This document shows positions 6,805 to 15,046 of a DNA stretch of 22,901 nt, in pieces. Positions within the stretch are counted from its first letter, which is position 1; each line of letters opens with the position of its first letter. The stretch comes from JBAYJT01 sp041664965 (GTDB lineage: Bacteria > Pseudomonadota > Gammaproteobacteria > UBA9339). The notes under the pieces are model-generated. The model was not told where the DNA came from and did not search any database. It saw nothing but the letters and a program-made list of their open reading frames with translations. The stretch spans positions 1 to 22,901 of the forward strand of contig JBAYJT010000028.1 in NCBI GenBank assembly GCA_041664965.1, written 5' to 3'. The position numbers and the translations under genes were made by a program.

Positions 6805-9800
6805 ATGCCAATTCCAGCAGCTATTCCAGAAAGTCCACAAGTTGTTCCTTCTTCATTACAGGATCCGACTAAATCTAAATCTCATTTATCTGCTGAACAT
6901 GTACAAGAGCAACCAGCACCTTTGCCTGCGATTCCGAATACTAACCTTGCTCCAGTTACTTCGAGTGTTCCCCAAGAAGATGTGGATGATGCTTCTTTAA
7001 AGGCTTTACTCAAATTTATGAATGACAAAGAGGGAATTGTTTCTGATATTATTGGTTCTAGTTCTGCGGTAGAAGAAAAAAGAAAAGCGATTAAAATGCT
7101 ATTCTTACCTGAAATACAGGGAATAATTTACAGATTCTCTTTGTCAAAATCAAACATTACAAATTTGCTTAGTTTTGCAAAAAACTCCATAGGTAAGAAT
7201 TTATTTACGATAAAAGAAGATGATTTGATTTCAGCACAAAAGCTTAGAGAACAGGAAAGCATTCAAGCTGCATTTGAGAATCTGGATCAATATTTTACAA
7301 TTCCAAGTTCTTCAACTGTTCCTTCATCTCCACAGTTTTTAATTTCCAAGGGTAAATTGGCGAAAATTGTAAAATCTTTAGATCCGCAGGAAGTTGTTAT
7401 AACAACTTCCAACCACCGGACTTTGTTAGGAATAATTGGAAAATTAAGATCTGTAGAAGACACACTATCGCAGCAACCCAAAACTAAAGAACTTGATCTA
7501 AAGTTAGAAGAAGTGCGTTCTTATAGAAATACTCTTCTTAGTTCTGCTATGACTGGTTGTATTAGTCGCGTAAAATCTGCAGCATCAGTTAGACAGCAAG
7601 AGCATAGCAAAGAAGTTGGACGCAATTTTTTGTACAGTTTAGCTGCTGCCGGTGATGTGGCATCAGTGGATCATATACTTACCAGTCGTCGGAACCAAGA
7701 GCAATTGTGTGTTGATTCTGGAATATTGACGGCGCCAGCAATTTCGAACATTTTTCGTAATTTAAACAAAGAAGAAAATAAAAAAGCTGCTGCTATAAGC
7801 ATTATAAGCAGTGTCTTACCACAAGCGTCTGCGGAATCGTCTAACCCTTTTATAAGATTTTTAAAGCGTATTTTTAGACCTAAGCCAAATGTATTGTTCA
7901 CAACTCTTTGCAAAGACCCTTCCTCTCTGATTGATGCAGTCCAAGATGGCGGCGATTTGGCGTCAAGACTACTTAAATTGCCAAATGTTTTATCAGTTTT
8001 GCATGCTAATAAAAATCTAGCACTTGCAAAGTTTTTGGATAGTCCAAGTCAGGAATTGTCTGAATTTTTGATAAATACTTTGAAGTTTAGCGAAACTGCT
8101 ATTCGTTCTGCTATTGTGGCTAAAGCAACAATACTTGCTCCTCTGCAATTTCAATCGCGTTTTGAGAAATATTTGACCCAAGAAAGATTGGCAGAATTGA
8201 TTACTTCAATGCCAAATATCCAAGCGCGTAACGATTTTTTAACTAGGCACCAGCAATTTGTGTGTAACTGCATGAAGTTAAATGATCCGCAACCGCAAGA
8301 TTGTCGTACTGACACTGGACCTTCAAGTGCTAGCGCAGCTGTGCCTACTGGTTTTTCTACTCTAGAACCGGTAGTGAGTAATCTGCTAAAATCAACCGGC
8401 GAGTATATTGCTGCCGTAATTGGACGTAGTGGACAATACTTTGTATTAATTCAGAACGAGAACCAACCTGCAGAACCTGGTCGTTGGCTCTGTATGGAAA
8501 TATCTACAGCTCAGGTATTGATAAACAATTGGCAGCGTTATGCTTATGATTATGCTGAAGCAAAAATAACAAAAGAGAAGGCTAGTGGTTTGCTTGAAAA
8601 AGTGCCTAGTTTGCAGCCTGACAAGTTGCAACAAGTTTTAGTTGATCTCATAGAGTGTCATACAAAACTGGAAGCTTTACCTATATTTTTTGCGCAATTA
8701 CCAAGCCAAAGGACGATAATTAAGCGGATAAAAGAGGCTTTGCAAGCTGGTACTGAAAAATTACAAAAACATTTAGAAGAAGAGTCGAAAAAGCAAGTTG
8801 AAGCATTAAAGCAAGCACCTGGTGCCACCAAGCTAGGAGAAATCGAAGCTAAATTTAGAGAACTGCAAGCTTTGCAAGTTCAATTAAAATCTCTTCGCCA
8901 GTTAGATAACAGTAAGTTGCCAATATGCCCAGCCGCTGCACTTAGTCTTTCGCGATCACCATTTGAGCCAGGTCCTATAGTGCAACAACAAAACGATCCT
9001 AACGATCCCATTTTAGCTTTAGAAAAAAATATTCAGGAACGTAAAATCGACCTTAAGCTAGGTTCTCAATTAGCTACATTTGATCAGCTTTGCAAAGAAT
9101 TTCATGATAGAGCCGAAGCAATATTGGGCATTCTTACCCAACTACACAAATACAAAAATTTGCAAGTGGCTCAAGATGAGTTAAGCAATTTACAAGCGAA
9201 GTTGCGAATGCTTACAACAGGAAAGACTACTCTCGATGAATTAAAACGATCAATAAAAAGCTTATTGGAGCAAAAATCCTTGAGCGCTCCTGCTCCTTCT
9301 TCCACTATAATGCAGGAGATTGGTGCAAAACACGGCGAAGCTCTTGCTAAATTTGCTGGCATTGAAGAGCAGATTGGTCAGCAGGACAAAGAATTACGCG
9401 AAACCATCAACGCTTTCGGGTTATTCCAGAAAGATGTGTCAAAGGCAAAAAAAGAATGTGCTAAGGTTATTAATGAGATTTTTATAGCACCAGAAAAAGG
9501 CTCTTCAGCATCAGTGATGGAGCGCTGTGCAAGTTTGCAAAATAGTATAGCAGATGTTGAAAAATTAAATCATTCAGCAGTAGTAACGGAATGTGCAAAT
9601 TTATTAATACAATTGCACGATTTAAGGGCCAAATTACAAACTGAATTTTTTAAAATGCAAGAATATCGCTGGAGGGCGCCTCATCCTAGCGTAGCCCCCA
9701 CTAAAGAAGCCGTTTTATCCAACTCTCCAATTGAATCCCCAAAAGATTCAAAAAAACGTTTGTCTTTCGCTTACGATGATTACAACAAAGAGCTTGAGGG

Positions 9801-10104
9801 GGTAATAAAAGAACTCAGAGAAGCTACGTCTACTTGTGCACAAGTAGAAGGAAAGTTAAAGTCTTTATTGCATAAAAATCCTTTGTTAATGGATGAAGTA
9901 GACAAAAAGGTGCTTTCTCAAAAAGGAAGCGTGGCTCAAATAAGTCAGCGATTAGGTGGCGGAACTATGGAAACTGTTCGAAATGCAGCCAATTCTGTTG
10001 TAAAAGGAGTGGAATCAGCAGCAAGTTCTATGTCTGAAAACCTGCAAAAAGGTCAAGAATTGACAAGCGCTGCTGGAGGAAATGATTATTTTTTTCCAAT
10101 GTGA
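6805..10104 (+). CDS. Large unrecognised protein with coiled coils, candidate Dot/Icm substrate
   Basis: The 1099-residue protein has no family I recognise. Residues 1-60 are Pro/Ser/Gln-rich and probably disordered. About 60-500 is mainly helical, with one ankyrin-like stretch near 277 (LAAAGDVASVDHIL) that is too isolated to call a repeat domain. Heptad-rich, Lys/Glu/Gln-rich segments suggesting coiled coil lie around 640-710 (EKLQKHLEEESKKQVEALKQ) and 740-960. The C-terminus ends GGNDYFFPM. There is no signal peptide or membrane segment, so it is cytoplasmic or exported by a route that needs none. ATG 6805 has AAGG 7 bases upstream. A large, low-complexity, coiled-coil protein without relatives next to icmV-dotA is typical of Dot/Icm effectors, but the role is inferred from context only. 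A large structural or adaptor protein is the alternative. Confidence 0.85.
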   Translation: MPIPAAIPESPQVVPSSLQDPTKSKSHLSAEHVQEQPAPLPAIPNTNLAPVTSSVPQEDVDDASLKALLKFMNDKEGIVSDIIGSSSAVEEKRKAIKMLFLPEIQGIIYRFSLSKSNITNLLSFAKNSIGKNLFTIKEDDLISAQKLREQESIQAAFENLDQYFTIPSSSTVPSSPQFLISKGKLAKIVKSLDPQEVVITTSNHRTLLGIIGKLRSVEDTLSQQPKTKELDLKLEEVRSYRNTLLSSAMTGCISRVKSAASVRQQEHSKEVGRNFLYSLAAAGDVASVDHILTSRRNQEQLCVDSGILTAPAISNIFRNLNKEENKKAAAISIISSVLPQASAESSNPFIRFLKRIFRPKPNVLFTTLCKDPSSLIDAVQDGGDLASRLLKLPNVLSVLHANKNLALAKFLDSPSQELSEFLINTLKFSETAIRSAIVAKATILAPLQFQSRFEKYLTQERLAELITSMPNIQARNDFLTRHQQFVCNCMKLNDPQPQDCRTDTGPSSASAAVPTGFSTLEPVVSNLLKSTGEYIAAVIGRSGQYFVLIQNENQPAEPGRWLCMEISTAQVLINNWQRYAYDYAEAKITKEKASGLLEKVPSLQPDKLQQVLVDLIECHTKLEALPIFFAQLPSQRTIIKRIKEALQAGTEKLQKHLEEESKKQVEALKQAPGATKLGEIEAKFRELQALQVQLKSLRQLDNSKLPICPAAALSLSRSPFEPGPIVQQQNDPNDPILALEKNIQERKIDLKLGSQLATFDQLCKEFHDRAEAILGILTQLHKYKNLQVAQDELSNLQAKLRMLTTGKTTLDELKRSIKSLLEQKSLSAPAPSSTIMQEIGAKHGEALAKFAGIEEQIGQQDKELRETINAFGLFQKDVSKAKKECAKVINEIFIAPEKGSSASVMERCASLQNSIADVEKLNHSAVVTECANLLIQLHDLRAKLQTEFFKMQEYRWRAPHPSVAPTKEAVLSNSPIESPKDSKKRLSFAYDDYNKELEGVIKELREATSTCAQVEGKLKSLLHKNPLLMDEVDKKVLSQKGSVAQISQRLGGGTMETVRNAANSVVKGVESAASSMSENLQKGQELTSAAGGNDYFFPM

Positions 10105-10113
10105 ATTTCTTGA

Positions 10114-10157
10114 TTTAAGATTTTCTTAATGGAATATCCTAATTTTTCTGATAAAAT
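10114..10157 (+). promoter_or_regulatory. PmrA-like box and extended -10 upstream of the 355-codon gene
   Basis: The half-sites TTTAAGATT (10114-10122) and CTTAATGGA (10125-10133) repeat with an 11-bp period, as in the PmrA consensus cTTAATatT-N2-cTTAATatT known from Legionella and Coxiella. After 18 bp comes TGA-TAAAAT (-10 at 10152-10157), also TGn-extended. The same period and the same 18-bp gap occur at icmV, which strengthens both calls. The half-sites match the consensus at about 7 and 6 of 9 positions. Confidence 0.6.
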
Positions 10158-10166
10158 AGGCAAAAG

Positions 10167-10192
10167 TAGGGAATAGGCATGCCGATTCCCTA
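10167..10192 (+). other. Hairpin at the predicted 5' end of the 355-codon gene's mRNA
   Basis: TAGGGAAT (10167-10174) pairs perfectly with ATTCCCTA (10185-10192) around an inner GGC/GCC. With the -10 at 10152-10157, transcription would start at about 10163-10165, so this stem would cap the mRNA. No T-run follows. It could stabilise the leader or present GGA to a regulator such as CsrA; that role is speculation. Confidence 0.5.
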
Positions 10193-10254
10193 AAAACATG
10201 TCTATATGTTTTCTTTTAAAATCAATGAGTTAAGTTTTAAAGTTTAAGTTTGGG
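10192..10254 (+). repeat. Dispersed ACATGTCT repeat, copy 4
   Basis: It begins AAAAACATGTCTATATGTTT, continues TTTTAAAATCAATGAGTTAA and ends AAGTTTGGGGG. It is the closest forward match to the inverted copy at 18951-19008. Its G-rich end supplies the ribosome site (GGGGGA) of the gene starting at 10261. Confidence 0.8.
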
Positions 10255-10260
10255 GGATTT

Positions 10261-11328
10261 ATGGCAGCAACACTAAGAGACAGGCTAGTAAATTTGAGAG
10301 ATTTACTGATGAGAAGGGATGTTTCCGATCAACAAAAAAAGCAGGAAATAGAGAGGGTATCAGTGGAACTGCTTCCTGAGAGTCCTCGCAAAAAAGAATT
10401 GGAAAATAACGCCGTTGCTGCTGTTGTTGGAAGGAAGATGGCTAGCGAGCTTAGCGCTACATTGCATAATAAACCACAACTTCAAAGATCTTCTAGACCA
10501 AAAAGTACTAGTAGTCAAAGAATCAGAGATTTAGATGATAGCATGAGCGATGATGCGCTTTTCCTCAATAATATACGCGATCTTCTTAACAAAATGCGCC
10601 AAAATTCTGCCTCTTTGCAAGAAACTATAGCATCTGGATCTTCGGATATTCAAACAGGTATCACGGCAGCTCTGCAGCGCGTACACCAAATTGGACAAAG
10701 CCTGCAAGTTTTGGGCAGGCAATTGTCAGCCACCCAGCTTGGTGCTGATATTAGGAATGTTTTCGCGAATACTGCATCTATAATTCCTGTACCAAAAGAG
10801 GTAGATTCAGCAGCAGCATTTGAAAAAGCGGTTAAAAAGCAAATCATCATGGCAGTTGCCGAGGGTATTAACTCTAAGAGAAGTCATGACAGCGGATTTG
10901 CCTCTGTACCTGTTATTAACTCTGGTTTTGAAAGAGCCTTTGGGACTGAATATCAGCTACCATGGAATGATACACAAAAATTAACTGGCCATGTTCACGA
11001 TAACATTGTGGCGCGAGCTAGCCAGCCTGAATGTACTTTGTTTGCTAACTGGATAAATAAGCTGTCTACAGCGATAGCTATACTAGATAGTGTTGGCGCA
11101 GTTAATCAAAGAGCTGGAGCAGGTAGAACCGCTGAGATTGATGCGACATACAATAGCTTGGTAAAAGATGTTGTTTATAATCTTTTTGGCGATACAAAAA
11201 TAAAGCAGCCAGCACCATCAGTACTTCCTCCTCCACTTGCAACTCTTGATCCACCGCCGCCTGCATATTATGATCCGGGTTATACTTTAAAAAATCCTTT
11301 TTCGACCACACCAACACCGGGCAAGTAA
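10261..11328 (+). CDS. Unrecognised 355-residue protein with PPxY and NPF motifs, candidate effector
   Basis: No family is recognised. Residues 1 to about 75 are charged and helical (LRDRLVNLRDLLMRRDVSDQ). About 95-310 is a helical Ala/Ser/Gln-rich body. The last 40 residues are Pro-rich and disordered. That tail carries PPAY (333-336, inside PPPPAYYDP), which fits the PPxY motif bound by WW domains such as those of Nedd4-type ubiquitin ligases, and NPF (345-347), the core motif for EH domains of endocytic proteins. Both would make sense only inside a eukaryotic cell, but short motifs arise by chance. GGGGGA precedes ATG 10261, and a PmrA-like promoter is found 100 bp upstream. There is no signal peptide or membrane segment. 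Candidate Dot/Icm substrate by context and regulation. Confidence 0.85.
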   Translation: MAATLRDRLVNLRDLLMRRDVSDQQKKQEIERVSVELLPESPRKKELENNAVAAVVGRKMASELSATLHNKPQLQRSSRPKSTSSQRIRDLDDSMSDDALFLNNIRDLLNKMRQNSASLQETIASGSSDIQTGITAALQRVHQIGQSLQVLGRQLSATQLGADIRNVFANTASIIPVPKEVDSAAAFEKAVKKQIIMAVAEGINSKRSHDSGFASVPVINSGFERAFGTEYQLPWNDTQKLTGHVHDNIVARASQPECTLFANWINKLSTAIAILDSVGAVNQRAGAGRTAEIDATYNSLVKDVVYNLFGDTKIKQPAPSVLPPPLATLDPPPPAYYDPGYTLKNPFSTTPTPGK

Positions 11329-11360
11329 AATTCGGGCCTTGCCATAGATTCTGAACAAAG

Positions 11361-11397
11361 TCTTTAGCGCTAGTTTTTACTTAACTGGCGCTTAAGA
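11361..11397. repeat. 15-bp inverted repeat overlapping the icmV PmrA-like box
   Basis: TCTTTAGCGCTAGTT (11361-11375) and AACTGGCGCTTAAGA (11383-11397) pair at 13 Watson-Crick positions plus one G-U, with a 7-base loop. The right arm lies inside the TTAA tandem box. As RNA from the upstream gene it would be a stable hairpin followed by the T-rich but interrupted CACTTTTCGTTTATTTTT, so it may act as a weak terminator of that gene. Confidence 0.6.
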
Positions 11398-11423
11398 CAC
11401 TTTTCGTTTATTTTTGCTATAAT
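11380..11423 (+). promoter_or_regulatory. PmrA-like box and extended -10 promoter of icmV-dotA
   Basis: CTTAACTGG-CG-CTTAAGACA (11380-11399) is a tandem TTAA-centred pair with an 11-bp period. After exactly 18 bp comes TGC-TATAAT (-10 at 11418-11423), a perfect extended -10. This is the layout of PmrA-controlled icm/dot promoters in Coxiella and Legionella. The leader would be about 95 nt. Confidence 0.7.
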
Positions 11424-11450
11424 ATCCTTAAATTAAAAGTCTTTATTTCT

Positions 11451-11479
11451 TTTAACTCCTAGCTAATTTATTGTATAAT
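11451..11479 (+). promoter_or_regulatory. Second candidate icmV promoter
   Basis: TTTAAC (11451-11456), a 17-bp spacer and a perfect TATAAT (11474-11479). The -35 is weak (three of six). It could be an activator-independent start 45 bp upstream of the icmV ATG. Confidence 0.4.
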
Positions 11480-11524
11480 AAAGACAAAATTGCTTTTTTA
11501 CGGACTAACCTGAGGGAATAAGTT

Positions 11525-12013
11525 ATGGCAAAAAAAGACAAATCGGAAACTCCAGCCGCGCCAGTTCAAAAGAAACGCGGTTTTTTTGGTCGGCTTTTCA
11601 ATGTCAAATCCTGGATTTCCTATGAGCAAATATCCAGTTTTGCCCGATCTATCAAAGAAGTATTCAATATTTTAACAAGAAAAAAGGTCAGCAAACAAAC
11701 AGAAACCTTTGAGGAAGCTGTAAGTCGCTTAAAACTTAGCGAAAAAGATATCACAGAAAAAACCAAGCAGTTTTTATCTATGGCCAAGCTTTATTTTTTC
11801 TCCTCTCTAGCGCTTTTTGTCTACGCTCTCTATCTTTTGTTTAGTTTTCACATTCTTGCAACAATCGTAAGCCTGGTCTTGACCCTATTTTTATTCGTCA
11901 ACGCGTGGCGAGAACATTTTTGGTACATGCAAATGACCAAACGTAAGCTTGGATGTTCAATAGGGGATTGGAAGCAATTTGTTTCTAGCACAATTTTAAA
12001 AAGGACTAAATAA
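11525..12013 (+). CDS. icmV: Type IVB secretion protein IcmV
   Basis: IcmV is a small inner-membrane component of the Dot/Icm type IVB secretion system, required for effector translocation in Legionella. The 162-residue protein has a basic N-terminus (KRGFFGRLFNVKSWISYEQI), a charged middle and two adjacent hydrophobic segments near residues 90-125 (LYFFSSLALFVYALYLLFSF and the following stretch), then a basic C-terminus. Size, hydropathy and the FFGRxxNVxxWxxY wording fit IcmV. Its position just before dotA, with a single base between stop and start, reproduces the icmV-dotA pair of Legionella and Coxiella. CTGAGGG gives a good ribosome site. Expression is probably driven by the PmrA-like promoter upstream. 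Confidence 0.92.
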   Translation: MAKKDKSETPAAPVQKKRGFFGRLFNVKSWISYEQISSFARSIKEVFNILTRKKVSKQTETFEEAVSRLKLSEKDITEKTKQFLSMAKLYFFSSLALFVYALYLLFSFHILATIVSLVLTLFLFVNAWREHFWYMQMTKRKLGCSIGDWKQFVSSTILKRTK

Positions 12014-12014
12014 C

Positions 12015-15000
12015 ATGAAACACACTCTACGCAGCTTTTCTTTACTTTTGGCGACTGTATCCTTGTGTTTAATCTCAGGAACAGTTTTAGCAGCTGATTT
12101 TTCCTCACCCAGCACAACTTTTTCTATGACACCGCCTCCTGGCGACTTATCCATGGCTTATTTGGCTAATATCTTTGGTGGCATTGGCTCTATCTTGCCT
12201 GGCCCAGAATATACCGTCATTAGTAATATTTTTAAATATTTTAACGTAGGACTGTTAACGATTGCCGGTGTGATTATTTCCTTTACAACATTTCAAGCGA
12301 TTATTGGCACAGCGCAAGATGGCGAGCCAATGGGCAAAAAATTAAATGTTTGGGTTGTGTTTCGTACAGTTGCAGGTATTGGTCTTTTAGTTCCTAAGGC
12401 TGCCGGCTATTCTATGATGCAAACCTTCATGATTTGGGCGGTCCTACAAGGAGTCGGTTTGGCCGATATTTTATGGACAAATACGCTGGATTATTTAAAA
12501 CAAGGTGGGGCGATTTATAATATCGGCAGCTTAGCTCCATCTACATCTATTGATCCCAATCGACGAGTTGATACCTTGTATGTTTTAGGTGGTTTTAATG
12601 GTACGGATACTTCCAAACCATACAAACCCACCTATGATACCTACGTAGGTGCTCTAGCTGTACTTCGTGCGGAAGTTTGCATGAATATGCTAGAACGAAC
12701 GTTAAAAGGAAAGAAAGAACGTACCAGCGCTAAACTTGATATATTAAAAACAAAATCTGCTAATGATAAAGATATTCTGCAGGGTAGTGAATATAAAGGT
12801 CTTAAGTCAGATTTGGACGTCTTAAGTTCATATTCAGATCTAAGGCCGGTTCCAGATGACAAACTTACTTACTTAAGATTTCCCGGTAATTTGCCCAAAG
12901 ATAAAGATTTATATTTCTCTGAAGCTCCGGATGACAATACACCTAACGACAAACCCAAAGATACATCTAAAGAACCACCTAAACCTAAATACGACGACTT
13001 AAACGGTACTTGCGGAACTATCGGTTGGACTTGGCAGGAGACTAGAAAAGATCCAGCTCCAGGTATTATCACAGGTAACCAGGATTATCAGCGCATCAAA
13101 TACACTGCTCTATCAAATATGGCAGCAACTTTGATGCCTTTGGCTAGGCAAATAGCAGATCAATACTACAACAAGAAGAAAGGTTTGCCGCCTGTAATGA
13201 GCGCGACACAGAAATATGACGAAGAAGATCCGTTCAATACTCAAATCATTCGTACGCTTATCTTAGCTGGTTCTCAATACCAAGGCGCTATAGCCAATAT
13301 GCGTTTGTCACAGCCAATAGATTATCAGCCAGCTGCAGAAGCTGATTCAAAAAAAGAAGCAGAATTGATGCACTTTTACGAAAACGCTAAACTCAAAGGT
13401 TGGGTGTCAGCCGGGAGCTATTACTATAATCTAATTAAAGTACAACGTTCTTTCGCTCAGTCCGACAGCAAGTACGATAAACTTTGGGCCGCGCAAAACG
13501 ATGATGCAGGTACTACAGGTATTACCTATGTTAGTCCGCCTAGAACAGGTGAAGGAGGTACGCAAAACACAGGTTACGCAAGGTTTATAGGATATGCACA
13601 AAAATTTGGTTGGGGTGAGAGTGACACTAAGAACTTTACAAGCATTCTATCTTGGAGCAACGATCTGCACGTAGGAACGCACTACGTCATCACTACATAC
13701 GTCAATACCGCACTCGAGACCGCTCTTCCGGGTTCTCAATTAAATATACAGGCTGATACAAAAAGTAAAAAAGAAGGCTTAGGTTCTCTTAGCGATTACA
13801 TAGAGTCTGTTCGAAGAGGCTATTCTGTTGTATCAGTTCCCAATGTAGAATATGTTAAAGCAGGTGCTAGCATAATTTATGATCCATTGAACGAGGCTAT
13901 CAAAAATGTTTTGGTAGCTTGGGACGATGTTATGGTTAAATCTCGAATCCCCGGAAATACTGGTCAACTAGAAATTAACTCTCCTGTAGAAAAGCTTTTC
14001 TATTACGGCGATGCTCTGACGACAAACTCTCTGCAAGCTTGGAGTAACATTTTAGACAAAATTTCTTCTGTTGCTCAAACCAATCTCAACGTTCAAACTG
14101 GTTATGCTATAGCTGTGAGCGCTAGCAGTGCATTAGGAGCATTACCTTGGGGTACTGTAGGTATATCTGCGCAAAAAGTTAGTGAAGTTTGGATGACATG
14201 GAACCAATTCATACTCAAATTGCAGGAAATGGGTATTAGCTTTGCCATGCCACTTGCCATGATAATTTTCACTATGATGTTTACCACAGGTATGACTCTA
14301 AGCCTTTACATTCCACTGGTTCCTTATGTTCTTTATACTTTAGGTGTTTTAAGTTGGTTAATTTTTGTGATAGAAGCTATGGTTGCAGCGCCCCTAGCTT
14401 GTTTGGGGCTTATGGATCCACGTGCTGGACAAGATGAAGTGCTTGGTAAAGCTGCGGAAGCACAAATGTTGCTTTTTGCAGTCTTTTTGCGCCCAAGTGC
14501 CATGTTTATTGGTCTTATGACTGGTACAATTTTATCTTTTGTCGGGCTTACACTATTAAACAGCACTTTTAACGCTGCTCTGAATGCAGTTTGGCTTTCC
14601 ACAAGAACTACGGATGTAGCTAACATGTATGGATCATTGAAATACATGTCAGTAATATTGGTTTACACTCTAATCATGAGCACGATTTTCACTAAGTGCT
14701 ACGAATGTATTTATTCAGTACCAGATCAAATTATGCAATGGATTGGCGCCCGCGGTAGACCATCGACCGACGCAGGATTACTTAGCGAGTTCAAACAAGG
14801 CATCTCCCAAGCTAGCGATCAAATGGCCAAAGGTGCTGGAGATGTTGTGGGTGGTGCTGGCAAAGCTGCGACAAGTCATGCGCTTGGGGATGCTTTGGGA
14901 TCAACTGGCAAATCGATAGGCGAAATTAACCAAAGCGGTAAGGCAGAGGCGGAAAAAGAAGAACAGAAGGCGATTGATAAGAAATCCAAGACAACTAGCG

Positions 15001-15017
15001 GAATCAGTGCATCATAA
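12015..15017 (+). CDS. dotA: Type IVB secretion polytopic membrane protein DotA (TraY family)
   Basis: DotA is the large polytopic Dot/Icm protein, related to IncI TraY and essential for effector export. A signal peptide is clear (MKHTLRSFSLLLATVSLCLI, cleavage probably after VLA near residue 26). N-terminal membrane segments lie at about 72-92 and 110-160, followed by a large soluble region (about 170-735). A C-terminal membrane bundle follows at about 738-805, 818-855 and 876-905. The last 90 residues are a Gly/Ala/Lys-rich cytoplasmic tail. The 1000 residues are close to the 1048 of L. pneumophila DotA. The soluble region contains a Pro/Lys/Asp-rich stretch (near 300-325) that looks lineage-specific. 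It follows icmV by one base, so the two are almost certainly translated from one mRNA. Confidence 0.95.
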   Translation: MKHTLRSFSLLLATVSLCLISGTVLAADFSSPSTTFSMTPPPGDLSMAYLANIFGGIGSILPGPEYTVISNIFKYFNVGLLTIAGVIISFTTFQAIIGTAQDGEPMGKKLNVWVVFRTVAGIGLLVPKAAGYSMMQTFMIWAVLQGVGLADILWTNTLDYLKQGGAIYNIGSLAPSTSIDPNRRVDTLYVLGGFNGTDTSKPYKPTYDTYVGALAVLRAEVCMNMLERTLKGKKERTSAKLDILKTKSANDKDILQGSEYKGLKSDLDVLSSYSDLRPVPDDKLTYLRFPGNLPKDKDLYFSEAPDDNTPNDKPKDTSKEPPKPKYDDLNGTCGTIGWTWQETRKDPAPGIITGNQDYQRIKYTALSNMAATLMPLARQIADQYYNKKKGLPPVMSATQKYDEEDPFNTQIIRTLILAGSQYQGAIANMRLSQPIDYQPAAEADSKKEAELMHFYENAKLKGWVSAGSYYYNLIKVQRSFAQSDSKYDKLWAAQNDDAGTTGITYVSPPRTGEGGTQNTGYARFIGYAQKFGWGESDTKNFTSILSWSNDLHVGTHYVITTYVNTALETALPGSQLNIQADTKSKKEGLGSLSDYIESVRRGYSVVSVPNVEYVKAGASIIYDPLNEAIKNVLVAWDDVMVKSRIPGNTGQLEINSPVEKLFYYGDALTTNSLQAWSNILDKISSVAQTNLNVQTGYAIAVSASSALGALPWGTVGISAQKVSEVWMTWNQFILKLQEMGISFAMPLAMIIFTMMFTTGMTLSLYIPLVPYVLYTLGVLSWLIFVIEAMVAAPLACLGLMDPRAGQDEVLGKAAEAQMLLFAVFLRPSAMFIGLMTGTILSFVGLTLLNSTFNAALNAVWLSTRTTDVANMYGSLKYMSVILVYTLIMSTIFTKCYECIYSVPDQIMQWIGARGRPSTDAGLLSEFKQGISQASDQMAKGAGDVVGGAGKAATSHALGDALGSTGKSIGEINQSGKAEAEKEEQKAIDKKSKTTSGISAS

Positions 15018-15034
15018 AACAACAATATCTAATA

Positions 15035-15041
15035 AAAGAGG
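15035..15041 (+). promoter_or_regulatory. Ribosome binding site AAAGAGG of the first gene after dotA
   Basis: AAAGAGG sits 5 bases before ATG 15047. Nearly the same initiation context (GAGGT, 4-5 T-rich bases, ATG) precedes the next two genes at 16464 and 19010, so the three leaders are alike. Confidence 0.7.
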
Positions 15042-15046
15042 TCTTT

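Noticed and set aside
6773..7000. Open frame overlapping the start of the 1099-codon gene in another frame
   Set aside because: Leu/Phe-rich translation typical of a shifted frame; the 1099-codon frame has the ribosome site and continues far beyond.
7633..7680. Ankyrin-like segment LAAAGDVASVDHIL in the 1099-residue protein
   Set aside because: Only one partial unit is visible and no neighbouring repeats follow, so an ankyrin domain cannot be called.
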